In this document: positions 8,060 to 16,449 of the stretch, in pieces
Layout of the letters: each line of letters begins with the position of its first letter
How positions within the stretch are numbered: the stretch's first letter is position 1
Source of the DNA: Mycobacterium botniense
GTDB lineage: Bacteria > Actinomycetota > Actinomycetes > Mycobacteriales > Mycobacteriaceae
Reading direction: 5' to 3'
NCBI RefSeq assembly: GCF_010723305.1
Contig: NZ_BLKW01000002.1
Location: forward strand, 1,240,001 to 1,304,000
DNA: 64,000 nucleotides
The notes under the pieces: generated by a model
The model's database searches: none
What the model was told of the DNA's origin: nothing
The model's input: the letters and a program-made list of their open reading frames with translations, nothing else
Translations under genes and position numbers: made by a program

Positions 8060-9388
8060 ATGAGCGACGCAGTCTCCGACGTTCCGGTCGTGCGTGCCGT
8101 CAAGCTGCCTCCGACGCCCCGGATCCCGAAGGTGCTGCAAGGCCTGGCGTTCACCGTCTCACGCCGATGGATGGTGCAGCAGCTGCTTCGCCGCTACGGC
8201 AATGTCTTCACCATCGATTTTCCGGTTTATGGTCCTGCGGTAGTGGTGGCTGACCCGCGGCTCGCCCGCCAAGTCTTTACCACCAGTCCAGACGATCTCG
8301 GTAACATCCGGCCCAACCTGAGCCGTCTGCTCGGGTCAGGGTCGGTGTTCGCCCTCGACGGCGACGACCATCGACGGCGGCGTCGGCTGTTGGCGCCGCC
8401 TTTTCACGGCAAGAGCGTCAAGAATTACGAGGCGGTTGTCGAAGAAGAAACCCTCCGCGAAACTGCGCACTGGCCTGAGGGCAAGGAGTTCGCAACTCTG
8501 CCCTCGATGATGCGGATCACCCTCAATGTCATCTTGCGCACGGTTTTTGGTGCCGGTGGCGCCGAGTTCGACGAGCTGCGGCGGATAATCCCCCCCTGGG
8601 TGACACTTGGTTCCCGACTGGCGATCCTGCCAAAACCCGCCCGCACCTACGGTCGCTATAGCCCGTGGGGACGGTTGGCGGAATGGCGGCGCAAGTACGA
8701 CGCCGTGGTTGACAGGCTGATCGACGGCGAGCGGGCAGACCCGCATTTTGAGGAGCGCACCGACATATTGGCGCTGATGTTGCGCAGCAGCTACGAGGAT
8801 GGTTCACCGATGTCGCGCAAGGATATCGGCGACGAGCTGCTGACATTACTGGCGGCCGGTCATGAGACCACCGCGGCGACGCTGGGGTGGACGTTCGAGC
8901 GGCTGAGCCGTCACCCCGATGTTCTCGCGGCGTTAATCGCAGAGGCCGACACCGACAACCACCAGCTGCGGCAGGCGGCGATCCTCGAGGTGCAGCGCGT
9001 GAGGACCGTCATCGACTTCGCTGGCCGTCACGTCTTAGCACCGGTATACGAACTGGGCGAGTGGGTGATCCCAGGGGGTTATTCGATCGTTGTCAGCATC
9101 GCGCAAATACACGCCAATGCCGATGTCTTCCCTGATCCGGACCGTTTCGATCCGCAACGCTTCATCGCGGGCAAGCCGCCCACCTTTGCGTGGATCCCGT
9201 TCGGCGGTGGCACCCGGCGCTGCGTCGGAGCCGCCTTCGCCGGTATGGAAATGGACGTGGTGCTGCGAACAGTGCTGCGGCACTTCATTATCGAGACGTC
9301 GACGGCCCCGGGCGAGAAGTGGCATGCGCGGGGCGTTGCATTTACTCCGAAGGATGGCGGCCGCATCGTCGTGCACCGGCGCCGCTGA
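8060..9388 (+). CDS. cyp138: Cytochrome P450, CYP138-like
   Basis: A 442-residue soluble P450 with every hallmark. The I-helix oxygen-binding motif AGHETT is at 266-271, the K-helix ExxR is E310-R313, and the heme-binding loop FGGGTRRCVG is at 381-390 with axial ligand Cys388. ATG 8060 gives the standard N-terminus (MSDAVSDVPV) and avoids a 63-residue extension that would be antisense to the TetR gene. The context TetR-P450-msrA matches Rv0135c-Rv0136-Rv0137c, hence the name cyp138. The physiological substrate is not established; it would need a ferredoxin partner not found here. Confidence 0.9.
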   Translation: MSDAVSDVPVVRAVKLPPTPRIPKVLQGLAFTVSRRWMVQQLLRRYGNVFTIDFPVYGPAVVVADPRLARQVFTTSPDDLGNIRPNLSRLLGSGSVFALDGDDHRRRRRLLAPPFHGKSVKNYEAVVEEETLRETAHWPEGKEFATLPSMMRITLNVILRTVFGAGGAEFDELRRIIPPWVTLGSRLAILPKPARTYGRYSPWGRLAEWRRKYDAVVDRLIDGERADPHFEERTDILALMLRSSYEDGSPMSRKDIGDELLTLLAAGHETTAATLGWTFERLSRHPDVLAALIAEADTDNHQLRQAAILEVQRVRTVIDFAGRHVLAPVYELGEWVIPGGYSIVVSIAQIHANADVFPDPDRFDPQRFIAGKPPTFAWIPFGGGTRRCVGAAFAGMEMDVVLRTVLRHFIIETSTAPGEKWHARGVAFTPKDGGRIVVHRRR

Positions 9389-9476
9389 TGCCGATAGCGC
9401 CACCGGCGCGTCCGATCAGCTGCCGGCGACAGCGTTCGCCCCAGTGGCGCCCTGCGCGGACGCAAGTTCCCTGCGA

Positions 9477-9992
9477 TCACTGCCCGGCGGTTGCTCGTCG
9501 CGGCAACGTCCACTCGGGCCGTACGTAATGGCAGGTGTAGCCGTTGGGGTGGCGCTGCAGATAGTCCTGATGCTCGGGCTCAGCTTCCCAGAAGTCGCCG
9601 GCGGGGCTGACTTCCGTCACCACCGTGCCCGGCCACAGCCCGGACGCCTCGACGTCGGCAATGGTCTCCTGCGCGATCCGCTTCTGCTCCTCGTCGAGAT
9701 AGAAAATCGCCGAACGGTAACTGGTCCCGACATCGTTGCCCTGGCGATTCTTTGTCGTCGGATCATGGATCTGGAAGAAAAACTCCAGCAGCGTGCGGTA
9801 ATCGGTGCGGCTCGGGTCGTAGACGATTTCAATGGCCTCGGCGTGCGTGCCATGGTTGCGGTAGGTTGCGTTGGGAGTATCGCCGCCGGTGTAGCCGACA
9901 CGAGTGGACACCACACCTGGCTGTTTACGGAATAACTCCTGCATGCCCCAAAAACAGCCACCCGCCAGGATCGCCTTGCCGTAGGTCGTCAT
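9477..9992 (-). CDS. msrA: Peptide methionine-S-sulfoxide reductase MsrA
   Basis: A 171-residue cytosolic repair enzyme that reduces methionine-S-sulfoxide in proteins. The catalytic motif GGCFWG (Cys13) is near the N-terminus, GYTGG and NPTYxxxxxGTHAE-like sequence ([15 protein letters not shown]) follow, and NGYTCHYV near the C-terminus supplies a possible recycling cysteine. I use ATG 9992 (MTTYGKAIL), which has GAGAAAAAG just upstream. The longer frame to 10055 lacks family similarity. Convergent with the P450. Position matches Rv0137c. Confidence 0.95.
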   Translation of the reverse strand: MTTYGKAILAGGCFWGMQELFRKQPGVVSTRVGYTGGDTPNATYRNHGTHAEAIEIVYDPSRTDYRTLLEFFFQIHDPTTKNRQGNDVGTSYRSAIFYLDEEQKRIAQETIADVEASGLWPGTVVTEVSPAGDFWEAEPEHQDYLQRHPNGYTCHYVRPEWTLPRRATAGQ

Positions 9993-10322
9993 CTTTTTCT
10001 CCTTCAATGACGTTCTGGGTATCTTCTGGCATGAAACCGGGGCAGGCGCCTCCATATTTCATCGAACGCGATGCCGTGCTGCCCACGGTGCCGGTCGCAT
10101 CGCCGGCGGCCAGCAGACTTGGTCCAGTGCCACACTATGTCGTCTGGCTCAATGCCGCCTCACTCGGATGGTGTGGCGTCGATGCGCTCCACCCGCACGC
10201 CTATTGTCACGGCGCGCGACCTGACAGATCCGTCTGACTCGGCGGCACGTATGCTGCTCGCTGTGCTGCCCACAGCTAGCCGAACGAGCCGAACGGCCGG
10301 CCTCAGGACAGGGTAGTGACCG
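9993..10322. other. Gene-free stretch between msrA and SnoaL-like gene
   Basis: About 330 bases in a divergent gap. A short plus-strand frame from the ATG at 10031 ([20 protein letters not shown]) has the flavour of the start of a thioesterase-like protein but loses coherence after about 25 codons. It may be a remnant, though I cannot assign it. I see no RNA gene or clear palindrome. Confidence 0.3.
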
Positions 10323-10817
10323 GTGTTTAGTCGACGGGAATTAGCCGACGCCTTTCGGAAATTCGAGCAGACCGTGGCCCGCGCTGCCGAAACCCGGGAC
10401 TGGGACGCCTGGGTCGAGCACTACACGCGCGATGTCGAGTATGTCGAGCACGCGGCCGGAACCATGAAAGGCCGCGAGGAGGTGCGGGCCTGGATCCGCA
10501 AGACCATGACGACATTCCCGGGCAGTCACATGGTCGCCTTCCCGACCTTGTGGTCGGTGATTGACGAGTCAACGGGGCGGATCATTTGCGAACTGGACAA
10601 CCCGATGGTCGATCCCGGTGACGGCACCGTGATCAGCGCGACGAACATCTCGATCCTTACCTACGCGGGCGACGGCCAGTGGCGCCGTCAAGAAGACATC
10701 TACAACCCGCTGCGGTTTGCCCGGGCAGCGATGACCTGGTGCCGAAAAGCACAGGCTTTGGGCACTCTCGACGACGCCGCGGCCCGCTGGATGAGCGCGC
10801 ACGAAGGAATGACATGA
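10323..10817 (+). CDS. SnoaL-like (NTF2-fold) protein
   Basis: A 164-residue NTF2-fold protein. The helix-rich start FRKFEQTVARAAETRDWDAW, the VEYVEHAAG block, and MKGREEVRAWIRKTM are characteristic of SnoaL-like polyketide-cyclase or ketosteroid-isomerase relatives. It is the equivalent of Rv0138. The start is GTG at 10323. Its stop overlaps the next start as ATGA (10814-10817), so it is translationally coupled to the NAD-dependent reductase gene. The pair probably acts on one substrate, which the sequence does not reveal. Confidence 0.85.
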   Translation: MFSRRELADAFRKFEQTVARAAETRDWDAWVEHYTRDVEYVEHAAGTMKGREEVRAWIRKTMTTFPGSHMVAFPTLWSVIDESTGRIICELDNPMVDPGDGTVISATNISILTYAGDGQWRRQEDIYNPLRFARAAMTWCRKAQALGTLDDAAARWMSAHEGMT

Positions 10818-11830
10818 ACGCACGACCCAAGCTCGTGATCGGCGCCAACGGCTTCTTAGGCTCGCATGTCACCCGTCAGCTGGTCGCGGGCGGTGCCGAT
10901 GTCCGCGCGATGGTCCGGCCGACTGCCGACACCCGCAGTATCGACGACCTCGCGGTCACCCGATTCCACGGCGACATCTTCGACACCGCCACGCTGCACG
11001 CCGCGATGGACGGCTGCGACGACGTGTACTACTGCGTGGTCGACACCCGCGCGTGGTTGCGTGACCCGTCGCCACTGTTTCGCACCAATGTGGAGGGCCT
11101 GCGCAACGTTTTAGACGTCGCCAAGGACGCCGACCTGCACCGGTTCGTCTTCACCAGCACCTACGCGACAGTGGGCCGGCGACGTGGCCGGGTCGCCACC
11201 GAAGACGACCCGATTCGCCGTACCCGGCTTACTCCATACGTGCGATCCCGGGTGCAAGCCGAGGACATGGTGTTGCGCTACGCCTCCGAGTTCGGGTTGC
11301 CGGCTGTGGCGATGTGTGTTTCGACCACCTACGGCGACGGGGACTGGGGCCGCACCCCGCACGGCGCGTTCATCGCCGGTGCGGTGTTCGGCAAGTTGCC
11401 TTTTCTGATGCGCGGCATCCGCCTGGAGGTCGTCGGTGTCGACGACGCCGCCAGGGCACTGATTCTGGCCGCCGAGCATGGGCGCACCGGCGAGCGGTAT
11501 CTCATTTCCGAACGCATGATGCCGTTGTCTGAGGTCGTGCGGATCGCGGCCGACGAAGCCGGTGTGCCGCCGCCCCGATGGTCGATCCCGGTGCCGGTAC
11601 TGTACGGGCTGGGCGCGCTGGGCAGCCTGCGGGCGTGGTTTACCGGTAAAGACGCTGAACTCAGCCTTGCCTCGGTGCGGATGATGCGCGCCGAAGCCGA
11701 AGTCGATCACGGTAAGGCGATGCGGGAGCTGGGGTGGCACCCGCGTCCCGTGGAGGAATCCATCCGGGAGGCCGCACGGTTCTGGATGAAACAACAGGCG
11801 AGAAAACGCAACACTACGACCGCAAACTGA
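10814..11830 (+). CDS. NAD(P)-dependent epimerase/reductase (extended SDR)
   Basis: A 338-residue extended SDR. The dinucleotide motif GANGFLG is at 10-16, FHGDIFD marks the third strand, and FTSTYATVG precedes the active-site Tyr. The active-site segment reads PYVRSRVQAED, so the Lys of YxxxK is replaced by Arg. That is unusual and may alter activity. The C-terminal part (ELGWHPRPVEESIREAARFW) is typical of dihydroflavonol-reductase/3-beta-HSD-like members. Starts at ATG 10814 within the stop of the SnoaL-like gene. Position of Rv0139. Substrate unknown. Confidence 0.88.
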   Translation: MNARPKLVIGANGFLGSHVTRQLVAGGADVRAMVRPTADTRSIDDLAVTRFHGDIFDTATLHAAMDGCDDVYYCVVDTRAWLRDPSPLFRTNVEGLRNVLDVAKDADLHRFVFTSTYATVGRRRGRVATEDDPIRRTRLTPYVRSRVQAEDMVLRYASEFGLPAVAMCVSTTYGDGDWGRTPHGAFIAGAVFGKLPFLMRGIRLEVVGVDDAARALILAAEHGRTGERYLISERMMPLSEVVRIAADEAGVPPPRWSIPVPVLYGLGALGSLRAWFTGKDAELSLASVRMMRAEAEVDHGKAMRELGWHPRPVEESIREAARFWMKQQARKRNTTTAN

Positions 11831-12056
11831 CCTTACCGCTGCGGTGGGGTGCCCTCAGGGTCGATGCCGGCCGTCAGGCGCCCGGCCCGCTGCCGCGCGC
11901 CCACTGCCCGGCTTCGAGGAGCATATCGCCGATGGTAGCCGTGGCTCACCCGGCCCGGAGCAGCGCGGCCGATGAGGACCGGCCCGCATCCCGCGCGGCG
12001 GGAATGATCAGCGCCGCTCAGCGTTGCACCTCGCATCCACGCGGGAGGAGTTGCCA

Positions 12057-12440
12057 ATGACGAGTGACCGGATCGTCTTAGAACCCAGCACAGAGCACCC
12101 GATCACGATCGAGCCGACCAACGGGCGGGTTCAGGTGCGTGTCAACGGCGAACTGGTCGCCGACACGTGTGACGCGCTGGCGTTGCGTGAGTCTACTTAC
12201 CCTGTGGTGCAATACATTCCGATGAGTGATGTTGTTCACGAGGTACTGACCCGCAGTGACACGACAACGTATTGTCCGTTTAAGGGTGAGGCGAGCTACT
12301 ACAGTGTGACCACCGCAGCCGGCGACACCGTCGAGGACGCCATCTGGACGTATGAACACCCCTATCCGGCGGTGGCCGCGATCGCCGATCGGGTCGCCTT
12401 TTACCCCGACAAGGCCGAGATCACCGTCAACGCCGATTAG
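12057..12440 (+). CDS. DUF427-domain protein
   Basis: A 127-residue DUF427 protein, the equivalent of Rv0140. The core reads NGRVQVRVNGELVADTCDAL, then YIPMSDV, SDTTTYCPFKGEASYYSV and WTYEHPYPAVAAIADRVAF. The domain is a compact beta-barrel of unknown function. The start is ATG 12057 behind GGGAGG. A 226-base gap separates it from the reductase gene, in which I see nothing coding. The stop codon TAG (12438-12440) overlaps the stop of the convergent SnoaL-like gene, the two sharing TTAG. Confidence 0.88.
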   Translation: MTSDRIVLEPSTEHPITIEPTNGRVQVRVNGELVADTCDALALRESTYPVVQYIPMSDVVHEVLTRSDTTTYCPFKGEASYYSVTTAAGDTVEDAIWTYEHPYPAVAAIADRVAFYPDKAEITVNAD

Positions 12441-12856
12441 CCGAAGAGTTCTTCGGCCAGCCGGGTATCGCTGTATTCGCGGATCGAGACAATCAGCCCA
12501 TCGCAGGTGTCGAAGAGGAAGACATACGGGTTGTCATAACGCGCTCCGCCGACGGTGATTCGGCCGTGTGCCTCCACCACGACACAGTCACCGTCGTGGA
12601 TACACCGGATGAAATCGAGGGTCGTTTCCGCGAGGCGCTGGCGCCGCTGGATCTCGCGCCGCAGTGTTGCCTTATCGATTGACGTGCGAGTGACAATGCT
12701 CCAGTAGGTGAAGTCGTCGCTGAGCAGCGTGAAGCATTCGTCGAGATCTCCGCTCTGGCATAGGCATTGCAAAAACATCCACGCCAGCTCGGCCTGGGGA
12801 TCATCGAACGGCGTGGTCACCCGGTCATCCTGGCGTGTGGCGCGCTGGGTGGTCAA
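12437..12856 (-). CDS. SnoaL-like (NTF2-fold) protein
   Basis: Up to 139 residues; an in-frame GTG at 12820 would give 127. Sequence blocks LQCLCQSGDLDECFTLLSDD, FTYWSI, RRQRLAET and VVVEAHGRI are the standard SnoaL/NTF2 pattern. Position of Rv0141c. It faces the DUF427 gene tail to tail with a 4-base stop overlap. No catalytic assignment can be made. Confidence 0.82.
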   Translation of the reverse strand: MTTQRATRQDDRVTTPFDDPQAELAWMFLQCLCQSGDLDECFTLLSDDFTYWSIVTRTSIDKATLRREIQRRQRLAETTLDFIRCIHDGDCVVVEAHGRITVGGARYDNPYVFLFDTCDGLIVSIREYSDTRLAEELFG

Positions 12857-12930
12857 TTATGCCGGTTACACCGAAGCCCGGTCGGCAACCCCTATGATCA
12901 CCCGCAACCCGTCGATAGGGGACGCGAGTC

Positions 12931-13124
12931 GTGGTGGTCAGCAGTGCTCGCACGGTCACTTTCTCGACTGTAGTCAGCTTCGGGACGATCCGGAGATGGA
13001 ACGGCTGCTCGAGCCGATGTGGCCGCATCGCTATCGCGCGGTGCGATTGCTCGAAGTAAGCGGGCTGGCGCGGCTGCCGCGTTTCGCATCCCGCGCGGCC
13101 ATCCGCGATCTCAGTGCGCTGTGA
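12931..13124 (+). pseudogene. Broken HhH-GPD DNA-glycosylase-like gene (Rv0142 position)
   Basis: The 3' part (about 12960-13124) translates to DDPEMERLLEPMWPHRYRA, VRLLEVSGLARLPRF and RAAIRDLSAL. This is the C-terminal signature of actinobacterial AlkA-like glycosylases (xxLLEPxxxHRxRVxRLL, then PRxxxRxxIRD). Just upstream, in another frame from GTG 12931, VVVSSARTVTFSTVV could be the N-terminal strand. The whole catalytic helix-hairpin-helix middle is missing, so an internal deletion is likely. Weak point: the N-terminal match is short. Confidence 0.5.
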
Positions 13125-13148
13125 TCGGCCCGCTGACCTGCCCGGGTG

Positions 13149-15173
13149 TCATCGGAGGTCATGGGTTGTCTCAGGGTTGTCGGGGCCGGCCGCCGTGCTG
13201 TGGCTGGTGTCGTCAGCGGGGACGAGGATGCTGATCCGGTCGCCTGCCGCGAGCCGGACGGTGGGCTCAGCCTCGATGAGCCGGCGCTCACGGAGGATGG
13301 ACACCGGGAGATAGCCGTCGGGCCAGGCGATTTCGCCCAGGCTGCAGCCGACAGCCGCGGATTCGGCGGCCAGGGTGTGTTCGACGATGCGATACCCCAC
13401 AAGCTGGCTTCGCGGAGCGTGTTCGGCCTCCGGAGCGGCCCACTCGGCGGCTTGATGACTCGCGGTGATTCGCGGTTGAGCCTCCGCGAGGTAGGCGTGC
13501 ACCGCGCGCATGACGCTCTGAGGGGTTAACCAGCCCTGCACATGCCGGGCGTCGACATCGATGACCGGTAGACCGTCGCGACCGTAGACGACAAGCTGCC
13601 GCAACGCCTGGGCCAGGCTATCGTTGGCAAACAGTGCCTGGGGTCGGTGGACATGGGTGAGAGGACCCAGCAAGGCCGTCCAATCCCGCTCGATGGCAGG
13701 GGTCCGGTCGGTGAGCTCCAGCGGGGTGGCGAACGGATCCATGGCGTCGGCGGCGGTGAGATTGACGAACGCGTGTGTGGGAGTAGGGCGGTCGATGTCG
13801 ATGCCGCGGCGCAGCAGTTTGGTCGTGTAGATGGTGCCGTACGACAGCGCGCGGGACACGGTGGTGGCAATCGCAACGGCTAACATCACCGGCAGGGTAA
13901 GGGTATAGTCGCCAGTCATTTCGACCGTGCTGGCCAGCGCGGTGAGCGGCGCACGGGCCGCCGAGGCGAACACCGCGCCCATCCCGACAATCGCGTAGAG
14001 CGCGGGTTCTCCGGCGGCCGGGCCGATCAGGTGGTGAACGATCAGCCCGAAGGCCATACCCGATGTCGCCCCGACGAACAGCGAGGGCGCGAACACGCCA
14101 CCTGAGCCGCCGATACCGATTGTCAGGCTGCAGGCCAAGATTTTGCCCCCCGCGAGGATGAGCAGAAACCACAGCGCATAGTGACCGGCGAAGGCGGCAT
14201 ACATCACGGGGTAGCCCACTCCGTACAGTTGCGGCACGCCCAGCAGCAGCAGGCCGAGCACGATACCGCCCACCGCGGGACGTGCCCATTCCGGACGGTG
14301 GCGCCAGACGCGGTCGCACCAATCCTCGGTTGTGTACAGCACCCTGGTGAACAACACCCCGATCAGTCCGCACAGTGCCGCAAGCAGCGCCACCAGTAGG
14401 TAGTTGGCGATGTGGTCGAGAGCGATGCCGCTGGGCAGTTGAGTGAGGAAGGGGGCCGAGCCGAAGAAGACCCGGGAGATGACGTCGGCGAGCATCGCCG
14501 ACAGCATGATGGTGAAGATCGCTTCGATAGAGAACTCTCGCAAGATCAACTCGACACCGAAGAACACCCCCGTGACGGGGGCGTTGAAGGTGGCCGAGAT
14601 ACCGCCGGCCGCGCCGCAGGCCACCAAAATACGTAGCCGGTTCTCCGGCATCCGCACCCACTGGCCGAGGCTGGAGGCCAGCGCTGCACCGATCTGCACA
14701 ATCGGTCCCTCACGGCCGACGGAACCGCCGGTTCCGATGCACAGCGCCGAGGCGAGCGCCTTGACGATGGTCACCTGCGGCCGGATGCGACCGCCGTTCT
14801 CGGCCACCGCGATCATCACTTCCGGCACGCCGTGGCCGCGCGCCTCACGGGCAAAGTGGAAGATCAACGGCCCATACAGCAACCCGCCCAGGACCGGGAT
14901 GAGTACGAAGAATGCAAGGCCTAACCAGGGCAAGTGGCCGCTGGGCACCCAGCCTTGCTGGCCGAATGCCGGGTGTCCGGTGGCCAGCCAGGTGAACCCG
15001 TAGATGAGGTAGCGAAACGCTACCGCCCCAAACCCGGCGCCGATTCCCACCACGATCGCCGCCCAGAGCAGGCCGAATCGGCGTGACCGGAGCCAGCCGG
15101 TTGTCCCACCCCCTGCCCTGGATACCGATCGGCCCGGCCACGCCGGAGCGGCAGCTGCCCGTGATTGCCCCAT
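13149..15173 (-). CDS. ClC-type chloride channel/antiporter with CBS and RCK_C-like tail
   Basis: A 674-residue membrane protein. The ClC domain spans about 30-450, with the selectivity-filter motifs GHGVPEVM (113-120), GSVGREGP (150-157, including the gating Glu155) and GGSGGVFAPSLFVGA. Roughly 11 or more hydrophobic segments are present. A cytoplasmic CBS-like region follows (TAADAMDPF to QGWLTPQSVMRAV). The final approximately 70 residues (GCSLGEIAWPDGYLPVSILR, then RLAAGDRISILVP) look like a TrkA-C/RCK_C domain. Position corresponds to Rv0143c, which I recall as shorter (about 490 residues). Whether it is a channel or a Cl-/H+ exchanger cannot be decided here. Confidence 0.92.
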   Translation of the reverse strand: MGQSRAAAAPAWPGRSVSRAGGGTTGWLRSRRFGLLWAAIVVGIGAGFGAVAFRYLIYGFTWLATGHPAFGQQGWVPSGHLPWLGLAFFVLIPVLGGLLYGPLIFHFAREARGHGVPEVMIAVAENGGRIRPQVTIVKALASALCIGTGGSVGREGPIVQIGAALASSLGQWVRMPENRLRILVACGAAGGISATFNAPVTGVFFGVELILREFSIEAIFTIMLSAMLADVISRVFFGSAPFLTQLPSGIALDHIANYLLVALLAALCGLIGVLFTRVLYTTEDWCDRVWRHRPEWARPAVGGIVLGLLLLGVPQLYGVGYPVMYAAFAGHYALWFLLILAGGKILACSLTIGIGGSGGVFAPSLFVGATSGMAFGLIVHHLIGPAAGEPALYAIVGMGAVFASAARAPLTALASTVEMTGDYTLTLPVMLAVAIATTVSRALSYGTIYTTKLLRRGIDIDRPTPTHAFVNLTAADAMDPFATPLELTDRTPAIERDWTALLGPLTHVHRPQALFANDSLAQALRQLVVYGRDGLPVIDVDARHVQGWLTPQSVMRAVHAYLAEAQPRITASHQAAEWAAPEAEHAPRSQLVGYRIVEHTLAAESAAVGCSLGEIAWPDGYLPVSILRERRLIEAEPTVRLAAGDRISILVPADDTSHSTAAGPDNPETTHDLR

Positions 15174-15394
15174 TCGCCATCACCTTTCTGCAGCGGCTTT
15201 CTTACTTCTGGCCCGCGCGGACGCGGGAATACGCGGTACCAACCCGGCACGCCAGCAAACATTGCCCACTACCATGATGTCTTACGACAACATATCGATG
15301 GAGCTTATCCACCCCGGACAGCACCGTGGTGCCGATTGAGCGCGGGTGAACGGATCCGGGCCCCGAGACCACAGCTGCGTGGGCCGGACGGGAC

Positions 15395-15419
15395 GAGCGG
15401 CCGCCGCGGGCGGCCGCTC
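15395..15419. repeat. Perfect 11-bp-arm hairpin in divergent region
   Basis: GAGCGGCCGCC (15395-15405) and GGCGGCCGCTC (15409-15419) pair perfectly around a 3-base loop. An intrinsic terminator is not expected between two divergently transcribed starts, so it may belong to an unannotated transcript or a leader. There is no T-run on either side. Confidence 0.6.
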
Positions 15420-15671
15420 TGTGCACCAGCGCGCGCTCAGCCGGTCCGGACGGCGATGTTCCGCGGGCGGTCTATGGGCGCGCCGCGGCCGACATGACCG
15501 GTAGTTGAAGACGTCCACACCGCAACGGCCAGCAGTGTCATGGGATCGCCGCATCGGGCCCCACATGCCGCGACGATCCGCCGAACCCGAAAGAGCACCC
15601 GGCGAGAGGGGCGCTCACCATCGGCGGTTTCCGGAGGAGGCTCTTTTCAACGTGTTCGCTCTGTGATTTAT

Positions 15672-15690
15672 GGCACAATTTGGATGTGCC
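15672..15690. promoter_or_regulatory. Palindrome GGCACA-N7-TGTGCC at TetR start
   Basis: Perfect 6-bp arms ending 4 bases before the preferred ATG of the TetR gene. This is a likely autoregulatory operator. It also explains why upstream TTG and GTG codons inside it are poor start candidates. Confidence 0.5.
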
Positions 15691-15694
15691 GCAA

Positions 15695-16321
15695 ATGGCG
15701 AAGCGTGGACCCGGCCGTCCTCCCGCAGCGAAGGCGGCGGACACGCGAAAGCGTATAGTGCGCGCAGCGCGCGAAGTCTTTACCGAACGTGGCTATGACG
15801 CGGCCACATTCCAGGAGATCGCGCTCCGCGCCGATTTAACACGTCCGGCAATTAATCACTACTTTCCCAGTAAACGCTTGCTCTATCGGGAAGTAGTGGA
15901 TCAAACCAACGCCCTGGTCGTCACGGCAGGGATCGAGCGCGCGCGCCGCGAGACCAGGTTGATGAGTCAGTTGTCGGCGTATATGACGACCGTGATTCAC
16001 GGCGATTTTGGGGATCCCGCAGTTGTGGCCTTTCTGATTACTACCGTGATCGAGTCGCAGCGGCATCCGGAATTCCGTCGCCTCGAGAATGGCTCAATAC
16101 GCGCGACCCGGTTATTCCTTACCCAGGCAATTAACGAAGCCAAGGAGCGCGGCGAGATCACCCTCGAGACCGATGTTTCCACGGTAGCCGAGATGCTTCT
16201 GGCCTTAATTTATGGTGTCAGTCTCTATGCCGGCTTCATCGGAAGTGTGGGGGAGGCTGAAACCGTCACCGAACGGCTCCTGCAACTGATGAGCGGCACG
16301 CTGTGGCGGCTCGAGTCCTGA
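15695..16321 (+). CDS. TetR-family transcriptional regulator
   Basis: About 208 residues from ATG 15695 (MAKRGPGRPPAAKAADTRKR). The basic AT-hook-like GPGRPP leader precedes the HTH (AREVFTERGYDAATFQEIAL, then LTRPAINHYFPSKRLLYREV). The ligand domain is all-helical. The equivalent gene is Rv0144, which precedes the methyltransferase genes as here. An operator-like palindrome overlaps its start, and it probably regulates itself and perhaps the following methyltransferases, 128 bases downstream. Confidence 0.88.
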   Translation: MAKRGPGRPPAAKAADTRKRIVRAAREVFTERGYDAATFQEIALRADLTRPAINHYFPSKRLLYREVVDQTNALVVTAGIERARRETRLMSQLSAYMTTVIHGDFGDPAVVAFLITTVIESQRHPEFRRLENGSIRATRLFLTQAINEAKERGEITLETDVSTVAEMLLALIYGVSLYAGFIGSVGEAETVTERLLQLMSGTLWRLES

Positions 16322-16449
16322 CCGGGGCGTAGGAGGCGCCGCACTTGCGCGGCGGCCTGCGACAGATGTCCCGCGCCGCGTTCCCGGCCGTCCGCACCGC
16401 GGTGATGTCACCCACACCGGCGCATAGCTTACCTAAGTTGTTCGGTAGC

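Larger units (their letters stand above)
15174..15694. other. 520-bp divergent gene-free region
   Basis: Lies between the divergent starts of the ClC and TetR genes. I find no convincing coding frame. It contains the strong hairpin at 15395-15419, a small GCACC-GT-GGTGC palindrome near 15329, and the TetR-site palindrome at 15672-15690. It is long for a simple bidirectional promoter. Confidence 0.5.

Noticed and set aside
10031..10234. Possible thioesterase-like frame starting [16 protein letters not shown]
   Set aside because: Resemblance stops after about 25 codons and the rest is not protein-like; at most a remnant.
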